A DNA stretch of 16,087 bases, taken from the NCBI GenBank assembly GCA_902766345.1, contig CACXDK010000096.1:1-16087 (forward strand), written 5' to 3'. Shown piece after piece: positions 6,741 to 14,931 of this stretch. The translations under genes and the position numbers were made by a program. Each line of letters opens with the position of its first letter. Position 1 is the stretch's first letter. The notes below the pieces were generated by a model, which saw only the letters and a list, made by a program, of their open reading frames with translations, did no database searches and had not been told where the DNA came from. The stretch is from an uncultured Spirochaetaceae bacterium (GTDB lineage Bacteria > Spirochaetota > Spirochaetia > Treponematales > Treponemataceae).

Positions 6741-7235
6741 TTACTTTTCTTCTTTTTCAGCTTTCTTTTCTGATTTTTTATCATCAGCACAAGAAGCCTT
6801 TACACTTCCGCCAGCCTTTTCAATCTTAGCTTTTGCAGAAGCAGAAATTTTATCAACGTTTACAGTGAGCTTTTTAGAAACATCACCATTTCCCAAAACT
6901 TTAATCTGAGAAGTGGCTTTGCCCAGCAAACCTTTCAAAATAAGAGACTCTTTGTCTACTGTTTCGCCATCTGAATACTTAGCTTCCAAGTCACGAAGAT
7001 TTACAATCTCGTATTCATTCTTGAATGCTACATTAGAAAAACCACGGTGAGCAATACGGCGGTACAGAGGCATCTGTCCACCTTCAAAACCTACGTAAGT
7101 CTTTCCTCCAGAACGAGACTGCTGACCTTTATTACCCTTTCCAGCTGTTGTACCGCGTCCTGATGAAGAACCACGTCCAACGATACGTCTTTTTTTATTT
7201 GCTCCCTCAGGTGCATGCAATTCAAAATCAGACAT
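6741..7235 (-). CDS. rplO: 50S ribosomal protein L15 (uL15)
   Basis: uL15 is a late-assembly large-subunit protein with a long basic N-terminal arm threading through 23S rRNA. The 164-residue product opens MSDFELHAPEGANKKRRIVG, and has the glycine-rich arm GRGTTAGKGNKGQQSRSGG, then FEGGQMPLYRRIAHRGF. The family core ends with IEKAGGSV; the last 16 residues are an added K/E-rich tail, so the protein is longer than the usual 145 or so. The ATG shares one base with the rpmD stop (TGATG), which implies coupled translation. Confidence 0.97.
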   Translation of the reverse strand: MSDFELHAPEGANKKRRIVGRGSSSGRGTTAGKGNKGQQSRSGGKTYVGFEGGQMPLYRRIAHRGFSNVAFKNEYEIVNLRDLEAKYSDGETVDKESLILKGLLGKATSQIKVLGNGDVSKKLTVNVDKISASAKAKIEKAGGSVKASCADDKKSEKKAEKEEK

Positions 7236-7420
7236 CAGTCAATCTCCTCAACCTTTACAAGGTGCTCTACGGAATGAATCATTCCTCTAACAGAAGCATT
7301 ATCCTCATGTTCTACACAAGAATTAATCTTCTTCAGACCAAGGCTGCGGACTGTTGCCTTTTTTTCAGGTTTCTGTCCAATGGTACTTCTTACAAGTGTA
7401 ACACGTAATTTCTTTGCCAT
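7235..7420 (-). CDS. rpmD: 50S ribosomal protein L30 (uL30)
   Basis: uL30 is a small single-domain protein of the large subunit that binds 23S rRNA near the 5S region. The 61-residue product starts MAKKLRVTLVRSTIGQKPEK and contains TVRSLGLKKI and the closing strand VEHLVKVEEID, all normal for the family. An ATG 21 bases further upstream is in frame but lies inside the rpsE end; the chosen start at 7420 has a GGGG site and begins with the family's usual residues. Its stop overlaps the rplO start by one base. rpsE ends four bases before the start. Confidence 0.96.
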   Translation of the reverse strand: MAKKLRVTLVRSTIGQKPEKKATVRSLGLKKINSCVEHEDNASVRGMIHSVEHLVKVEEID

Positions 7421-7424
7421 ATTA

Positions 7425-7940
7425 TCAGCCCCACAAATCATTCAAAGATTTACCGCGGTTCTCAGCAACATTGCCAGCATTCATCATTTTAGAAACAGCA
7501 TCAAATGTTGCACGAATTACGTTAACAGAAGTTCTTGAGCCCTGAGACTTAGAAATAACATCTGTAATTCCTGCGGCATCCATAACAGCACGAACTGGTC
7601 CACCCGCCTTAACTCCTGTACCAGGACAAGCAGGTTTCAAAAGTACTGAAGAACTATTATAAGTTCCGATTACTTCATGAGGAAGTGTACCGTTCTTCAT
7701 AGGAAGAGTTACAAGATTTGACTTTGCCTTATCTATACTCTTTCTAATAGCTTCAGTAACATCATTTGCCTTACCAAATCCGTATCCGATTCTACCTTTC
7801 TGATCACCTACAACAGTCAAAGCAGAGAAAGACATTTTACGTCCACCCTTCTTTGTAACAGAAGTACGTGTCAATTTTACGAGTTTTTCTACGAATTCAT
7901 CCTGAGGCTTTCTATCATTGTGGTTTCTGCGTTCTTCCAT
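7425..7940 (-). CDS. rpsE: 30S ribosomal protein S5 (uS5)
   Basis: uS5 sits at the mRNA entry side of the 30S subunit and affects decoding accuracy; changes in its N-terminal loop give spectinomycin resistance in other bacteria. The 171-residue product has the double-stranded RNA-binding domain with [33 protein letters not shown] and the ribosomal S5 fold ending [15 protein letters not shown] chose ATG 7940: it has AGGAG five bases before it, while the in-frame GTG at 7946 sits directly on that site and would add only two residues. The rplR stop is eight bases before the ATG. Confidence 0.97.
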   Translation of the reverse strand: MEERRNHNDRKPQDEFVEKLVKLTRTSVTKKGGRKMSFSALTVVGDQKGRIGYGFGKANDVTEAIRKSIDKAKSNLVTLPMKNGTLPHEVIGTYNSSSVLLKPACPGTGVKAGGPVRAVMDAAGITDVISKSQGSRTSVNVIRATFDAVSKMMNAGNVAENRGKSLNDLWG

Positions 7941-7948
7941 AGCCACTC

Positions 7949-8311
7949 CTAGAATTCAATCCCGGCTTTGCGGGTAGCATCAGCAAGGGCTTTTACAACG
8001 CCATGATAAAGATAACCATTACGATCAAAAACCACTTTTGTAATATTCTTGTCCTTAAGACGAGAACCCAAAGCCTCTCCAAGTTTTGTTGCACTATCAA
8101 CGTTAGCCTTAAGTGCAATAAAATCCTTTTCAAGAGTTGAGATGGAAGCAAGAGTCTTGCCTTCATCATCATTTATTACCTGTACGTAAAGATTGCGGCC
8201 GCTCTTAAACACAGTCATACGAGGACGTTCTGCAGTTCCATAAATAGACTTACGGATGTGAATCTTTCTGTGCAAGCGTTTTCTTTGTTTATCACTGAGT
8301 TTCTTCAACAT
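7949..8311 (-). CDS. rplR: 50S ribosomal protein L18 (uL18)
   Basis: uL18 binds 5S rRNA together with uL5 to form the central protuberance. The 120-residue product begins [20 protein letters not shown], has the typical [19 protein letters not shown] strand pair, and ends with [19 protein letters not shown]. The ATG at 8311 is preferred because AAGG lies about nine bases before it; an in-frame TTG at 8320 has no space for a binding site. The gene begins 11 bases after rplF and is complete. The length matches the family. Confidence 0.97.
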   Translation of the reverse strand: MLKKLSDKQRKRLHRKIHIRKSIYGTAERPRMTVFKSGRNLYVQVINDDEGKTLASISTLEKDFIALKANVDSATKLGEALGSRLKDKNITKVVFDRNGYLYHGVVKALADATRKAGIEF

Positions 8312-8322
8312 ATCAACCAACC

Positions 8323-8865
8323 TTATTTAACACCGGTCTTACCGACTTTACGTCTAATAACTTCAGTTTCATACCGAATACCCTTTCCCTTATAAGGTTC
8401 TGGAGCACGCAACTTGCGGATTTCGGCACAATACTCACCAACTTTCTGCTTGTCAATACCAGCAACAGTAACCTTACCTTCCTTATCAGCAGTAACAGTA
8501 AGTCCGTCAGGAATTGAAGCAATAAAGTCTGTTGAATAACCCAGGTTCAAAACAAGGGTTTTACCCTGCACTTCTGCACGATAACCAACACCAGTAATAA
8601 TCAGAGACTTTGTATAGCCCTGAGAAACACCAACTACCATATTGTGGATAAGATTACGGTAAAGACCATGAGCTGCATTTGCAGGCTTACTGTCAACTAC
8701 TGTTTTAACAATAACTTCAGTACCTTTTACCTCAACAGATACAAGAGAGCTGTTGAAATCCTGCTTTAATTCACCCTTAGGTCCTTTTACTGTTACCAGA
8801 CCATCAGCTACGGAAACTGTTACACCTGCAGGAATAGATACAGGAAGCTTACCTATTTTAGACAT
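8323..8865 (-). CDS. rplF: 50S ribosomal protein L6 (uL6)
   Basis: uL6 contacts the sarcin-ricin loop region near the factor-binding site of the large subunit. The 180-residue product has the two tandem alpha/beta domains of the family: the first starts [17 protein letters not shown] and includes [11 protein letters not shown]; the second has [13 protein letters not shown] and [14 protein letters not shown], and ends with the signature [11 protein letters not shown] and a basic tail. A strong GGGAGGG site is six bases before the ATG. It follows rpsH by 13 bases. No departures from the family are visible. Confidence 0.98.
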   Translation of the reverse strand: MSKIGKLPVSIPAGVTVSVADGLVTVKGPKGELKQDFNSSLVSVEVKGTEVIVKTVVDSKPANAAHGLYRNLIHNMVVGVSQGYTKSLIITGVGYRAEVQGKTLVLNLGYSTDFIASIPDGLTVTADKEGKVTVAGIDKQKVGEYCAEIRKLRAPEPYKGKGIRYETEVIRRKVGKTGVK

Positions 8866-8878
8866 CTTTCCCTCCCTA

Positions 8879-9280
8879 TTACCATACAGTGCAAATCAAC
8901 TCGCCGCCAACCATCTTTTCAGATGCTTTCTTGCCAGTTGTAACACCAGTTGATGTTGAAACGATTAAAGTGCCATATCCGTTGTAAACACGTGGCAAAT
9001 CTTTATAGCCTGAATAAACGCGACGACCTGGTGTAGAAATCTTTTTCATTCCATGAATAACCGGTTCGTTAGCGCTGTCATATTTCATAAAAATGCGAAT
9101 AATGCTGTGTCCGTCATCATCCTGAACTTTCTTGAAGTTTTTAATATATCCTTCAGTTTTCAAGATTTTAACAATTTCCAGTTTCATCTTAGAAGTAGGT
9201 ACATCTACTTTTTCGTGACCGGCTCTTGCCGCATTCTGGACTTTTGCAAGCATATCTGCTACTGGATCTGAAGCTGCCAT
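8879..9280 (-). CDS. rpsH: 30S ribosomal protein S8 (uS8)
   Basis: uS8 binds the central domain of 16S rRNA early in assembly, and in Escherichia coli also represses the spc operon by binding its mRNA near rplE. The 133-residue product starts [20 protein letters not shown] and ends with the rRNA-binding segment [19 protein letters not shown] followed by ELICTVW. Length is normal. AGGAG lies eight bases before the ATG. It follows rpsN after 16 bases. Whether it represses this operon cannot be told from the sequence by eye. Confidence 0.97.
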   Translation of the reverse strand: MAASDPVADMLAKVQNAARAGHEKVDVPTSKMKLEIVKILKTEGYIKNFKKVQDDDGHSIIRIFMKYDSANEPVIHGMKKISTPGRRVYSGYKDLPRVYNGYGTLIVSTSTGVTTGKKASEKMVGGELICTVW

Positions 9281-9296
9281 TTATATTCTCCTGTCA

Positions 9297-9482
9297 CTAC
9301 CAAGATGATTTTGTAACGCCTGGTAAAAGACCTTCGCTAGCCAATTTACGGAAACAAATACGACAAATCTTGAACTTCCGCAAATATCCGTGTGGACGTC
9401 CACAAATCTGGCACCGATTGTAACGGCGTGTTTCATACTTAGGCGTCCTCTGTGATTTGATAATCATTGATTTCTTTGCCAT
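9297..9482 (-). CDS. rpsN: 30S ribosomal protein S14 type Z (uS14), zinc-binding
   Basis: uS14 lies in the 30S head next to uS3 and uS10. At 61 residues this is the short zinc-containing form, with ligands C24, C27, C40 and C43 (CQIC and CRIC), unlike the roughly 100-residue zinc-free form found in enterobacteria. The end [15 protein letters not shown] is typical. AAGGAA lies about seven bases before the ATG, and the gene is 11 bases after rplE. Bacteria with type Z uS14 sometimes keep a zinc-free paralogue elsewhere; none is seen here. Confidence 0.98.
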   Translation of the reverse strand: MAKKSMIIKSQRTPKYETRRYNRCQICGRPHGYLRKFKICRICFRKLASEGLLPGVTKSSW

Positions 9483-9493
9483 GAAATTTTTCC

Positions 9494-10045
9494 TTACTTT
9501 CTAAATGGCATGCCAAACTTAGTCAACAAAACACGAGCTTCGTTGTCAGTCTTAGCACTGGTTACAATACTGATATTCATACCAGAAATCTTAACGATTT
9601 TATCAAAATCAATTTCCGGGAAGATGATCTGTTCAGTAATACCAAGAGAGAAGTTTCCGTGACCATCAAAGCCAGTTGCCTTGATTCCGCGGAAATCCTT
9701 AACACGTGGAAGTGCTACGTTGATAAGACGATCGAGGAACTCATACATGATAGTTCCACGAAGTGTTACCATAGCACCCACTTCATTGCCTTCACGAAGC
9801 TTGAAGTTTGCAATACTTTTCTTAGCTCTTGTTTTAACAGCCTTCTGACCGGTAATTTGAGTGAGATCTGTAACTGCAGCATCAAGAAGTTTCTTATTCG
9901 TGAGAGCTTCGCCAACACCCATGCTAACAACAATCTTTTTGATTGCTGGAATCTGCATTGTAGATGTATAACCCAGTTCCTTAAAAAGTTCTGGCGCGAT
10001 CTTGTCTTTATAGACTTTCTTAAGCCGTGGTACGTACTTTTCCAT
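9494..10045 (-). CDS. rplE: 50S ribosomal protein L5 (uL5)
   Basis: uL5 binds 5S rRNA and the P-site tRNA side of the central protuberance. The 183-residue product starts [20 protein letters not shown], and has [13 protein letters not shown], the loop [18 protein letters not shown], and the C-terminal [16 protein letters not shown]. The start at 10045 shares one base with the rplX stop (TAATG), and GGAG lies nine bases before it. A start 27 bases upstream in frame would run inside rplX and has no family support. Confidence 0.97.
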   Translation of the reverse strand: MEKYVPRLKKVYKDKIAPELFKELGYTSTMQIPAIKKIVVSMGVGEALTNKKLLDAAVTDLTQITGQKAVKTRAKKSIANFKLREGNEVGAMVTLRGTIMYEFLDRLINVALPRVKDFRGIKATGFDGHGNFSLGITEQIIFPEIDFDKIVKISGMNISIVTSAKTDNEARVLLTKFGMPFRK

Positions 10046-10368
10046 TACAGTTTTTCTCCACACTCGCGGCAAACGCGAATCTTTTTGTCACCGTCAAGTT
10101 TATATCCTGCCTTAACAGGGCGTCCGCATTTCTTGCAGACGAGCGCTACATTAGAAATATCAAGAGGAGCTTCTACTTCTGCGATTCCGCCAGCATCCTG
10201 CTGTGACTTTCTCTTCATTGCCTTCTTAATAAGGTTAGCACCGCTTACAATAACCTTGCCTTTGTTATCTTTTACAAAAACACGGATTACAGAGCCACGC
10301 TTACCCTTATCCTTTCCAGCAATAATTTCAACATTATCATCCTTATGGATCTTGAATTTTACTGCCAT
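10045..10368 (-). CDS. rplX: 50S ribosomal protein L24 (uL24), with C-terminal zinc ribbon
   Basis: uL24 is one of the first proteins to bind 23S rRNA and starts large-subunit assembly near the tunnel exit. The 107-residue product has the KOW motif near residues 11-38 ([20 protein letters not shown]). Its C-terminal part has two knuckles, C78/C81 (CKKC) and C100/C103 (CREC), which form a zinc ribbon seen in many but not all bacterial uL24 proteins. GGAG overlapping the rplN stop precedes the ATG by eight bases. The gene overlaps rplE by one base. Confidence 0.97.
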   Translation of the reverse strand: MAVKFKIHKDDNVEIIAGKDKGKRGSVIRVFVKDNKGKVIVSGANLIKKAMKRKSQQDAGGIAEVEAPLDISNVALVCKKCGRPVKAGYKLDGDKKIRVCRECGEKL

Positions 10369-10379
10369 TCTAAAGCTCC

Positions 10380-10748
10380 TTAAAGGACTTCCGGAGCGAG
10401 TGATACAATCTTCATATAATCCATATCACGAAGCTCACGAGCTACAGGTCCAAATATACGCTTACCCTTTGGGTTCTTATCAGCATCAACAATAACACAT
10501 GCGTTATCATCAAAGCGGATGTATGTACCGTCAGCACGGCGGTATTCTTTAGCAACGCGAACGATTACCGCTTTCTGAACTGAACCTTCTTTAATTGTAG
10601 ATGTAGGAATAGCTTCCTTAACAGCTACTACAACAATGTCACCAATTCCTGCATAACGGCGGTGAGATCCACCTAAAACCTTAATGCACTGAACCAATTT
10701 AGCTCCGGAGTTATCGGCAACAACCAGATTTGACTGCATTTGAAGCAT
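10380..10748 (-). CDS. rplN: 50S ribosomal protein L14 (uL14)
   Basis: uL14 forms an intersubunit bridge with 16S rRNA and is the docking site of the silencing factor RsfS in many bacteria. The 122-residue product is highly typical: [55 protein letters not shown] and the ending VSLAPEVL. I chose the first ATG at 10748 since AGGAG lies eight bases before it and families open MIQMQ; the second ATG at 10739 is too far. It opens the spc cluster, 15 bases after rpsQ, with no visible promoter or leader, so it is probably co-transcribed with the S10 genes. Confidence 0.98.
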   Translation of the reverse strand: MLQMQSNLVVADNSGAKLVQCIKVLGGSHRRYAGIGDIVVVAVKEAIPTSTIKEGSVQKAVIVRVAKEYRRADGTYIRFDDNACVIVDADKNPKGKRIFGPVARELRDMDYMKIVSLAPEVL

Positions 10749-10763
10749 AGTTTTACTCCTGCC

Positions 10764-11036
10764 TTATTTGGCTCTCTCGATAATAGAATCGAGACGCCAG
10801 CATTTTTCTTTGCTGATTGGACTGCATTCTACGATGCGAACTGTGTCGCCCTGGTGGGCTTCGTTCTTCTCATCATGCGCCTTGCACTTCTTGGTCCGTG
10901 TCACATATTTTTTGTAAAGGCGATCCATCTTTTTTGTATCGATAGAAACAACGATAGTTTTATCCATCTTGTCACTAGTGACGATACCTACGAATGAACG
11001 TTTTGTAGCCTTCTTCTGTACATTCTGTTCTTCCAC
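10764..11036 (-). CDS. rpsQ: 30S ribosomal protein S17 (uS17), GTG start
   Basis: uS17 binds the 5' domain of 16S rRNA and is a primary assembly protein with an OB fold. The 90-residue product contains SFVGIVTSDKMDKTIVVSI, the extended loop YKKYVTRTKKCKAHDE and the ending CSPISKEKCWRLDSIIERA. The start codon is GTG at 11036, with TAGGAG eight bases before it; the next ATG lies inside the conserved DKMDKT segment and would remove the first strand. It lies ten bases after rpmC. Confidence 0.96.
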   Translation of the reverse strand: MEEQNVQKKATKRSFVGIVTSDKMDKTIVVSIDTKKMDRLYKKYVTRTKKCKAHDEKNEAHQGDTVRIVECSPISKEKCWRLDSIIERAK

Positions 11037-11046
11037 GGGTCAGCTC

Positions 11047-11298
11047 CTAGTTATTTGCAGCTATAGCTTCAGCAGCAGCTTTTCTGAAGTTCTCCAGATC
11101 CTGCTGATGAATAAGTGTATTCAAACGTGCAATTTCACGTCTTACAATACGCTTCTGCATTGGATTATCTACATGGCTTACAACTGTCTGAAAGCGAAGA
11201 TCCATGTACTGTTTCTTTAACTCATTCCGTTTTGTTACAAGTTCAGAATAAGAAAGTTTTTTATCATCTGCCTTCTTTATTTTCTTTGCATCTGCCAT
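11047..11298 (-). CDS. rpmC: 50S ribosomal protein L29 (uL29)
   Basis: uL29 is a two-helix protein beside uL23 at the peptide tunnel exit. The 83-residue product has the family core from about residue 15 (KLSYSELVTKRNELKKQYM, DLRFQTVV, and IVRREIARLNTLIHQ). It carries a lysine-rich N-terminal extension (MADAKKIKKADDK) and a short helical alanine-rich tail, so it is longer than the usual 60-70. AAGGAG lies seven bases before the ATG. rplP ends ten bases before this start. Confidence 0.96.
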   Translation of the reverse strand: MADAKKIKKADDKKLSYSELVTKRNELKKQYMDLRFQTVVSHVDNPMQKRIVRREIARLNTLIHQQDLENFRKAAAEAIAANN

Positions 11299-11308
11299 TT
11301 CTTACTCC

Positions 11309-11725
11309 TTACTCTACTGTTGGACGGAACGCTACTTTTGTCTTGATTGGAAGCTTACTTGCAGCAAGGTGCATTGCCTTTTCTGCAATCTTAAGGTCAA
11401 CTTCACCAATCTCAAACAAAACCATACCTGGCTTTATAACTGCAGCCCAGAATTCAGGAGCACCCTTACCTTTACCCATACGAGTATCAGCAGGCTTCTT
11501 TGAAATAGGCTTATCAGGGAATACGCGAGTCCACATATGACCCTGACGGTTAATGCAGCGGTTAATAGCAACACGAGCAGCTTCAATGTGTTTAGCACTG
11601 AGCCATACTGGTTCCAAAGCCACAAGAGCTATATCACCAAAATCAACATGATTATCACGTGTTGCACATCCTTTTTCTCTACCGCGCTGTACTTTGCGGT
11701 GAGCTACTCTTTTTGGACTAAGCAT
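11309..11725 (-). CDS. rplP: 50S ribosomal protein L16 (uL16)
   Basis: uL16 helps shape the A-site tRNA pocket and is added late in large-subunit assembly. The 138-residue product begins MLSPKRVAHRKVQRGREKGC and includes ALEPVWLSAKHIEAARVAI, RVFPDKPISKKPADTRMGKG and KGAPEFWAAVIKPG, all typical. The start lies three bases after the rpsC stop, and GGAGG is contained in the last codons of rpsC, which indicates coupling. Length is normal for the family. Confidence 0.98.
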   Translation of the reverse strand: MLSPKRVAHRKVQRGREKGCATRDNHVDFGDIALVALEPVWLSAKHIEAARVAINRCINRQGHMWTRVFPDKPISKKPADTRMGKGKGAPEFWAAVIKPGMVLFEIGEVDLKIAEKAMHLAASKLPIKTKVAFRPTVE

Positions 11726-11728
11726 ATT

Positions 11729-12478
11729 CTACTTTTCCTCCCCAGCTTTATTTGCTTTTGGAGCACGGGTAGACTTGCGGTCACCATTAAAATGTTCCCG
11801 TCTTGGCTTTCTTACGACATCGCCAGCATCTTCATTTCTTTCATGACCATAGTTCATTCCGTTGTAAACCCATACCTTAATACCAATTTTTCCGTATGTA
11901 GTAAGAGCTTCATAGAATCCGTAGTCAATATCAGCACGAAGAGTATGAAGAGGTACACGTCCTTCCTTATGCTCTTCTGAACGTGTCATATCAGCACCAG
12001 CGAGACGACCAGAAATACGGATCTTAATACCCTGAGCACCACCCTTCATAGCATTAGCAGAAGACTGCTTCAAAGCCTTTCTGAAAGATCCTCTTCCTGA
12101 AAGCTGTCTTGCAATGTTCTGTGCAATCAAAGATGCATTGACTTCAGCACGCTTTACTTCCTTGATCTTTATCTGAACCTTCTTAGTAAGCTGCTTCTGA
12201 ATATCAGCGCTAATCTTTTCAATTGTTGCACCTTTTACACCAATAATCACACCAGGACGTGCTGTATGAATTACAATAGTTACACGCTGTGGGTGACGTA
12301 CGATTTCAATTTCAGCAATATCAGCGTTCTTGCATTCTGGAAGGGAATTCACAAGCTTGCGAATCTTAATATCTTCCAAAACATAGTCTGCATAATCACG
12401 AGGATCTGCATACCAACGAGACTGCCATGTCTTGTTTACTCCAAGACGTAAACCGATAGGACTAACTTTCTGACCCAT
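11729..12478 (-). CDS. rpsC: 30S ribosomal protein S3 (uS3)
   Basis: uS3 forms part of the mRNA entry tunnel and its helicase-like surface. The 249-residue product starts [20 protein letters not shown]. The KH type 2 domain has its loop G80-V81-K82-G83 in [15 protein letters not shown], and the C-terminal domain has [19 protein letters not shown] and [12 protein letters not shown]. Residues from about 223 are a charged tail ending in GEEK. The true start is ATG 12478, one base after the rplV stop; an in-frame upstream start would add eight residues that lie inside rplV and match no family member. Confidence 0.97.
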   Translation of the reverse strand: MGQKVSPIGLRLGVNKTWQSRWYADPRDYADYVLEDIKIRKLVNSLPECKNADIAEIEIVRHPQRVTIVIHTARPGVIIGVKGATIEKISADIQKQLTKKVQIKIKEVKRAEVNASLIAQNIARQLSGRGSFRKALKQSSANAMKGGAQGIKIRISGRLAGADMTRSEEHKEGRVPLHTLRADIDYGFYEALTTYGKIGIKVWVYNGMNYGHERNEDAGDVVRKPRREHFNGDRKSTRAPKANKAGEEK

Positions 12479-12479
12479 A

Positions 12480-12836
12480 TTATTTTCCCGCCTTTTCGTC
12501 AACTACAACAGTGATATGACACATACGTCTCAAGAGCTGATCAGCACGTCCGCGAGCACGGAACCAAACTCTCTTAAGTCTAGGACCTTCGTCAATGCGG
12601 ATTTCCCTAACATAGAGCATATCTTCATCAAGTTTCTTATTTTTATTAAGGGCATTAGCAACAGCAGACTTTAATGTTCCCTGTATGAGCCTAGCACCCT
12701 TCTGAGGCATATTATCAAGAATAGCCACAGCTTCCGAGCAAGACTTTCTCTTGATTACATTTGCTACAGGACGAACCTTTGTAGGTGATGCAATCAAAAA
12801 TTTGGTTGTTGCAGAATAACCTTTATTTTCAGCCAT
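12480..12836 (-). CDS. rplV: 50S ribosomal protein L22 (uL22)
   Basis: uL22 lines the nascent-peptide tunnel with a long beta hairpin, where changes can give macrolide resistance. The 118-residue product has [39 protein letters not shown], the hairpin tip [18 protein letters not shown] and a short basic end. I chose ATG 12836, with AAGGGTGG about five bases before it; an in-frame GTG at 12845 lies on that site and would add only three residues. It lies 11 bases after rpsS and one base before rpsC. Confidence 0.96.
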   Translation of the reverse strand: MAENKGYSATTKFLIASPTKVRPVANVIKRKSCSEAVAILDNMPQKGARLIQGTLKSAVANALNKNKKLDEDMLYVREIRIDEGPRLKRVWFRARGRADQLLRRMCHITVVVDEKAGK

Positions 12837-12847
12837 TTCGTCCACCC

Positions 12848-13129
12848 TTATTTAGCACCTTTATCTGAACCGCCATGTCCCTTGAAAGTACGTGTTGCAG
12901 CAAACTCACCAAGCTTGTGGCCTACTAAGTTTTCTGTAATATACACAGGAATCCATGACTTGCCATTATGAACAGAAATAGTATTACCTACCATTTCTGG
13001 AATTATTGTAGAGCAGCGAGAATAAGTCTTAATAATTTTCTTATCAGCTGCTGAAGATTTATTCATTTCAGAAACCTTTTTGTAGAGTGATTTTTCTACG
13101 AAAGGTCCTTTCTTAACAGATCTTGACAC
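12848..13129 (-). CDS. rpsS: 30S ribosomal protein S19 (uS19), GTG start
   Basis: uS19 binds with uS13 in the 30S head and contacts the A-site tRNA region. The 93-residue product reads [19 protein letters not shown] at the start, then [40 protein letters not shown] and ends [12 protein letters not shown], all typical. The start codon is GTG at 13129 with TAGGAG eight bases before it, and it fits the family N-terminus exactly. It lies 14 bases after rplB. Confidence 0.97.
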   Translation of the reverse strand: MSRSVKKGPFVEKSLYKKVSEMNKSSAADKKIIKTYSRCSTIIPEMVGNTISVHNGKSWIPVYITENLVGHKLGEFAATRTFKGHGGSDKGAK

Positions 13130-13143
13130 TTTTAACTCCTACT

Positions 13144-13968
13144 CTACTTCTTGCGGCGACTAACAATGAAACGGCTTGAAGTCTTTCTCTTGTTACGAGT
13201 CTTGTAACCCTTACAAGGCTGACCCCAAGGAGTAACTGGATGATGTCCTTTTCCAGCACCTTCACCACCACCAAGAGGATGATCAACTGGGTTCATAGCC
13301 ATACCACGAACAGTAGGACGAATACCTCTCCATCTGTTGCGGCCTGCTTTACCGAGCTTTGTATTCATGCGGTCTTCATTACCAACAACACCAATTGTTG
13401 CATAGCACTTTGCATTAACACGGCGAAGTTCAGAAGAAGGAAGACGAATAGTAACATATTCACCTTCTTTTGCAGCCACGAGGGCACCTGCACCAGCAGA
13501 ACGAACAAGCTGTCCACCACGACCAAGTGTAAGCTCAATATTATGAACTGTAAAACCAACTGGAATAGCAGAAAGTGGCAATGCATTTCCTACAGTAGGA
13601 GTTGCGTTTTCACCAGACATAACCTTCTGTCCTACAGAAAGACCCTTAGGAGCGATGATATAGCGCTTTTCTCCGTCTGCATAAGCAATCAATGCAATGT
13701 CTGCACTGCGGAATGGATCATATTCAATAGTCTTTACGGTGCCTGGAATACCATGCTTATCACGTCTAAAATCTATCTCACGATACTTTCTTTTATGACC
13801 GCCACCCTGATGACGTACAGAGATACGTCCGCCCTGACCACGACCAGCATGAGCTTTTATACCGTGTGTAAGGCTTTTCTCGGGTTTATCGGCTGTAATT
13901 GCGTCACGAACCAAATCAACACGTGAACGAGTACCTTTTGTATAAGGTTTAAATACTTTAAGAGCCAT
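13144..13968 (-). CDS. rplB: 50S ribosomal protein L2 (uL2)
   Basis: uL2 is required for peptidyl-transferase activity and subunit joining. The 274-residue product has the OB-fold and SH3-like RNA-binding domains: [57 protein letters not shown], and the region [19 protein letters not shown]230 in VDHP aligns with Escherichia coli H229 (numbered without the initiator), the histidine tied to activity; the next family histidine position is L here, which many bacteria also have. AAGGGG is six bases before the ATG. It follows rplW after 29 bases. Confidence 0.98.
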   Translation of the reverse strand: MALKVFKPYTKGTRSRVDLVRDAITADKPEKSLTHGIKAHAGRGQGGRISVRHQGGGHKRKYREIDFRRDKHGIPGTVKTIEYDPFRSADIALIAYADGEKRYIIAPKGLSVGQKVMSGENATPTVGNALPLSAIPVGFTVHNIELTLGRGGQLVRSAGAGALVAAKEGEYVTIRLPSSELRRVNAKCYATIGVVGNEDRMNTKLGKAGRNRWRGIRPTVRGMAMNPVDHPLGGGEGAGKGHHPVTPWGQPCKGYKTRNKRKTSSRFIVSRRKK

Positions 13969-13997
13969 ATGGTTCCCCTTATTTCCTATTCAAAGGC

Positions 13998-14282
13998 TCA
14001 AGCGCCTTCAAATACCTTTATTGATTCACCAGGAGCAAGCTTAACGATTGCCTTCTTATAGCTGGAAGTTCTTCCAGGTCTACCACGAAGTCTCTTAACT
14101 TTTCCCTGTACATTAATCGTTGTGCAGTCTACAACTTTAACGTTAAAAAGCTTTCTGACAGCTTCCTTGATCTGAATCTTTGATGCGTCAGGGCTTACTT
14201 TAAAAGTATACTTATTCTGCTCACGAAGAATATTTGCTTTTTCTGAAAGAACTGGTTCAATAAGAACATCTTCAAATGTCAT
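13998..14282 (-). CDS. rplW: 50S ribosomal protein L23 (uL23)
   Basis: uL23 surrounds the exit of the peptide tunnel and is the docking site for trigger factor and the signal recognition particle. The 94-residue product has the opening VLIEPVLSEKANIL with the docking glutamate probably E14, then YTFKVSPDASKIQIKEAVRK, LFNVKVVDCTT and the extension RLRGRPGRTSSYKKAIVKL. A strong AAGGAGG site precedes the ATG, whose first base is the last base of the rplD stop TAA. Confidence 0.97.
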   Translation of the reverse strand: MTFEDVLIEPVLSEKANILREQNKYTFKVSPDASKIQIKEAVRKLFNVKVVDCTTINVQGKVKRLRGRPGRTSSYKKAIVKLAPGESIKVFEGA

Positions 14283-14917
14283 TATTCAGCCTCCTTTTCA
14301 GCATAAAAATCAGAAAGATTCTTTGCAGCACCTTCAAGCATGATAATCTTTCTTGCGTAGAACAAATCGTGTGCACGAAGTCTGTTGTAAGAAAGGAAAT
14401 AAACATTAGGAAGATTTCTTCCAGCCTGTTTAATCAGCTTGTCATCATCCTTAAGAAGGATAACAGTACGTGTATCTTTTGCAAAGTTGTTTAAAATCTT
14501 TACAAGATCCTTTGTCTTTCCACTATCAACAGTGAAATCTTCAACAACAGTAAGTCTGTCACTCTGAGCCTGAAGACTCAAGATAGATTTCATTGCAAGG
14601 CGTTTTGCCTTTTTTGGAATATAATAGGTAAAATCACGTGGTTTTGGTCCAAAAATTGTACCACCACCTACATTGATTGGTGACTTCTTATCACCACGAC
14701 GTGCATTACCAGTTCCCTTCTGCTTGTAAGGTTTAGCATTGCTGCCATGAACTTCAGCACGGCCTTTTGTGCAGGCAGTACCAACACGCATATTTGCTAA
14801 TTCGTTTGTGATGGCATAATAGATAACATCTTCGTTGACTGGGAGACCGAAAATTTTATCGTCAAGATTTATTGTTCTAAGTTCTTTACCATCTTTTGAA
14901 TAGACTTTCTTTTCCAT
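14282..14917 (-). CDS. rplD: 50S ribosomal protein L4 (uL4)
   Basis: uL4 is an early-assembly protein with a loop that narrows the peptide tunnel. In Escherichia coli it also represses the S10 operon through the leader before rpsJ and regulates RNase E. The 211-residue product has the tunnel loop KPYKQKGTGNARRG around residues 62-75, with K65-Q66-K67 at its tip, then TIFGPKPRDF and the C-terminal alpha/beta domain with YFLSYNRLRAHDLF-like features (residues FLSYNRLRAHDLFYA). GAGG precedes the ATG by seven bases. It overlaps rplW by one base. The hairpin before rpsJ is the first place to look for an L4-type control site. Confidence 0.97.
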   Translation of the reverse strand: MEKKVYSKDGKELRTINLDDKIFGLPVNEDVIYYAITNELANMRVGTACTKGRAEVHGSNAKPYKQKGTGNARRGDKKSPINVGGGTIFGPKPRDFTYYIPKKAKRLAMKSILSLQAQSDRLTVVEDFTVDSGKTKDLVKILNNFAKDTRTVILLKDDDKLIKQAGRNLPNVYFLSYNRLRAHDLFYARKIIMLEGAAKNLSDFYAEKEAE

Positions 14918-14931
14918 ACTAGTCCTCGACT

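Noticed and set aside
9659..10495. A 278-codon open frame on the plus strand
   Set aside because: It lies wholly antisense to rplE, rplX and rplN, whose protein families are certain. It has no ribosome binding site and its translation shows no known family; it is a shadow of conserved coding bias.
13240..13926. A 228-codon open frame on the plus strand
   Set aside because: It is antisense to rplB, is rich in Thr, Ser, Asn and Cys in a way typical of reversed codons, and has no Shine-Dalgarno site.
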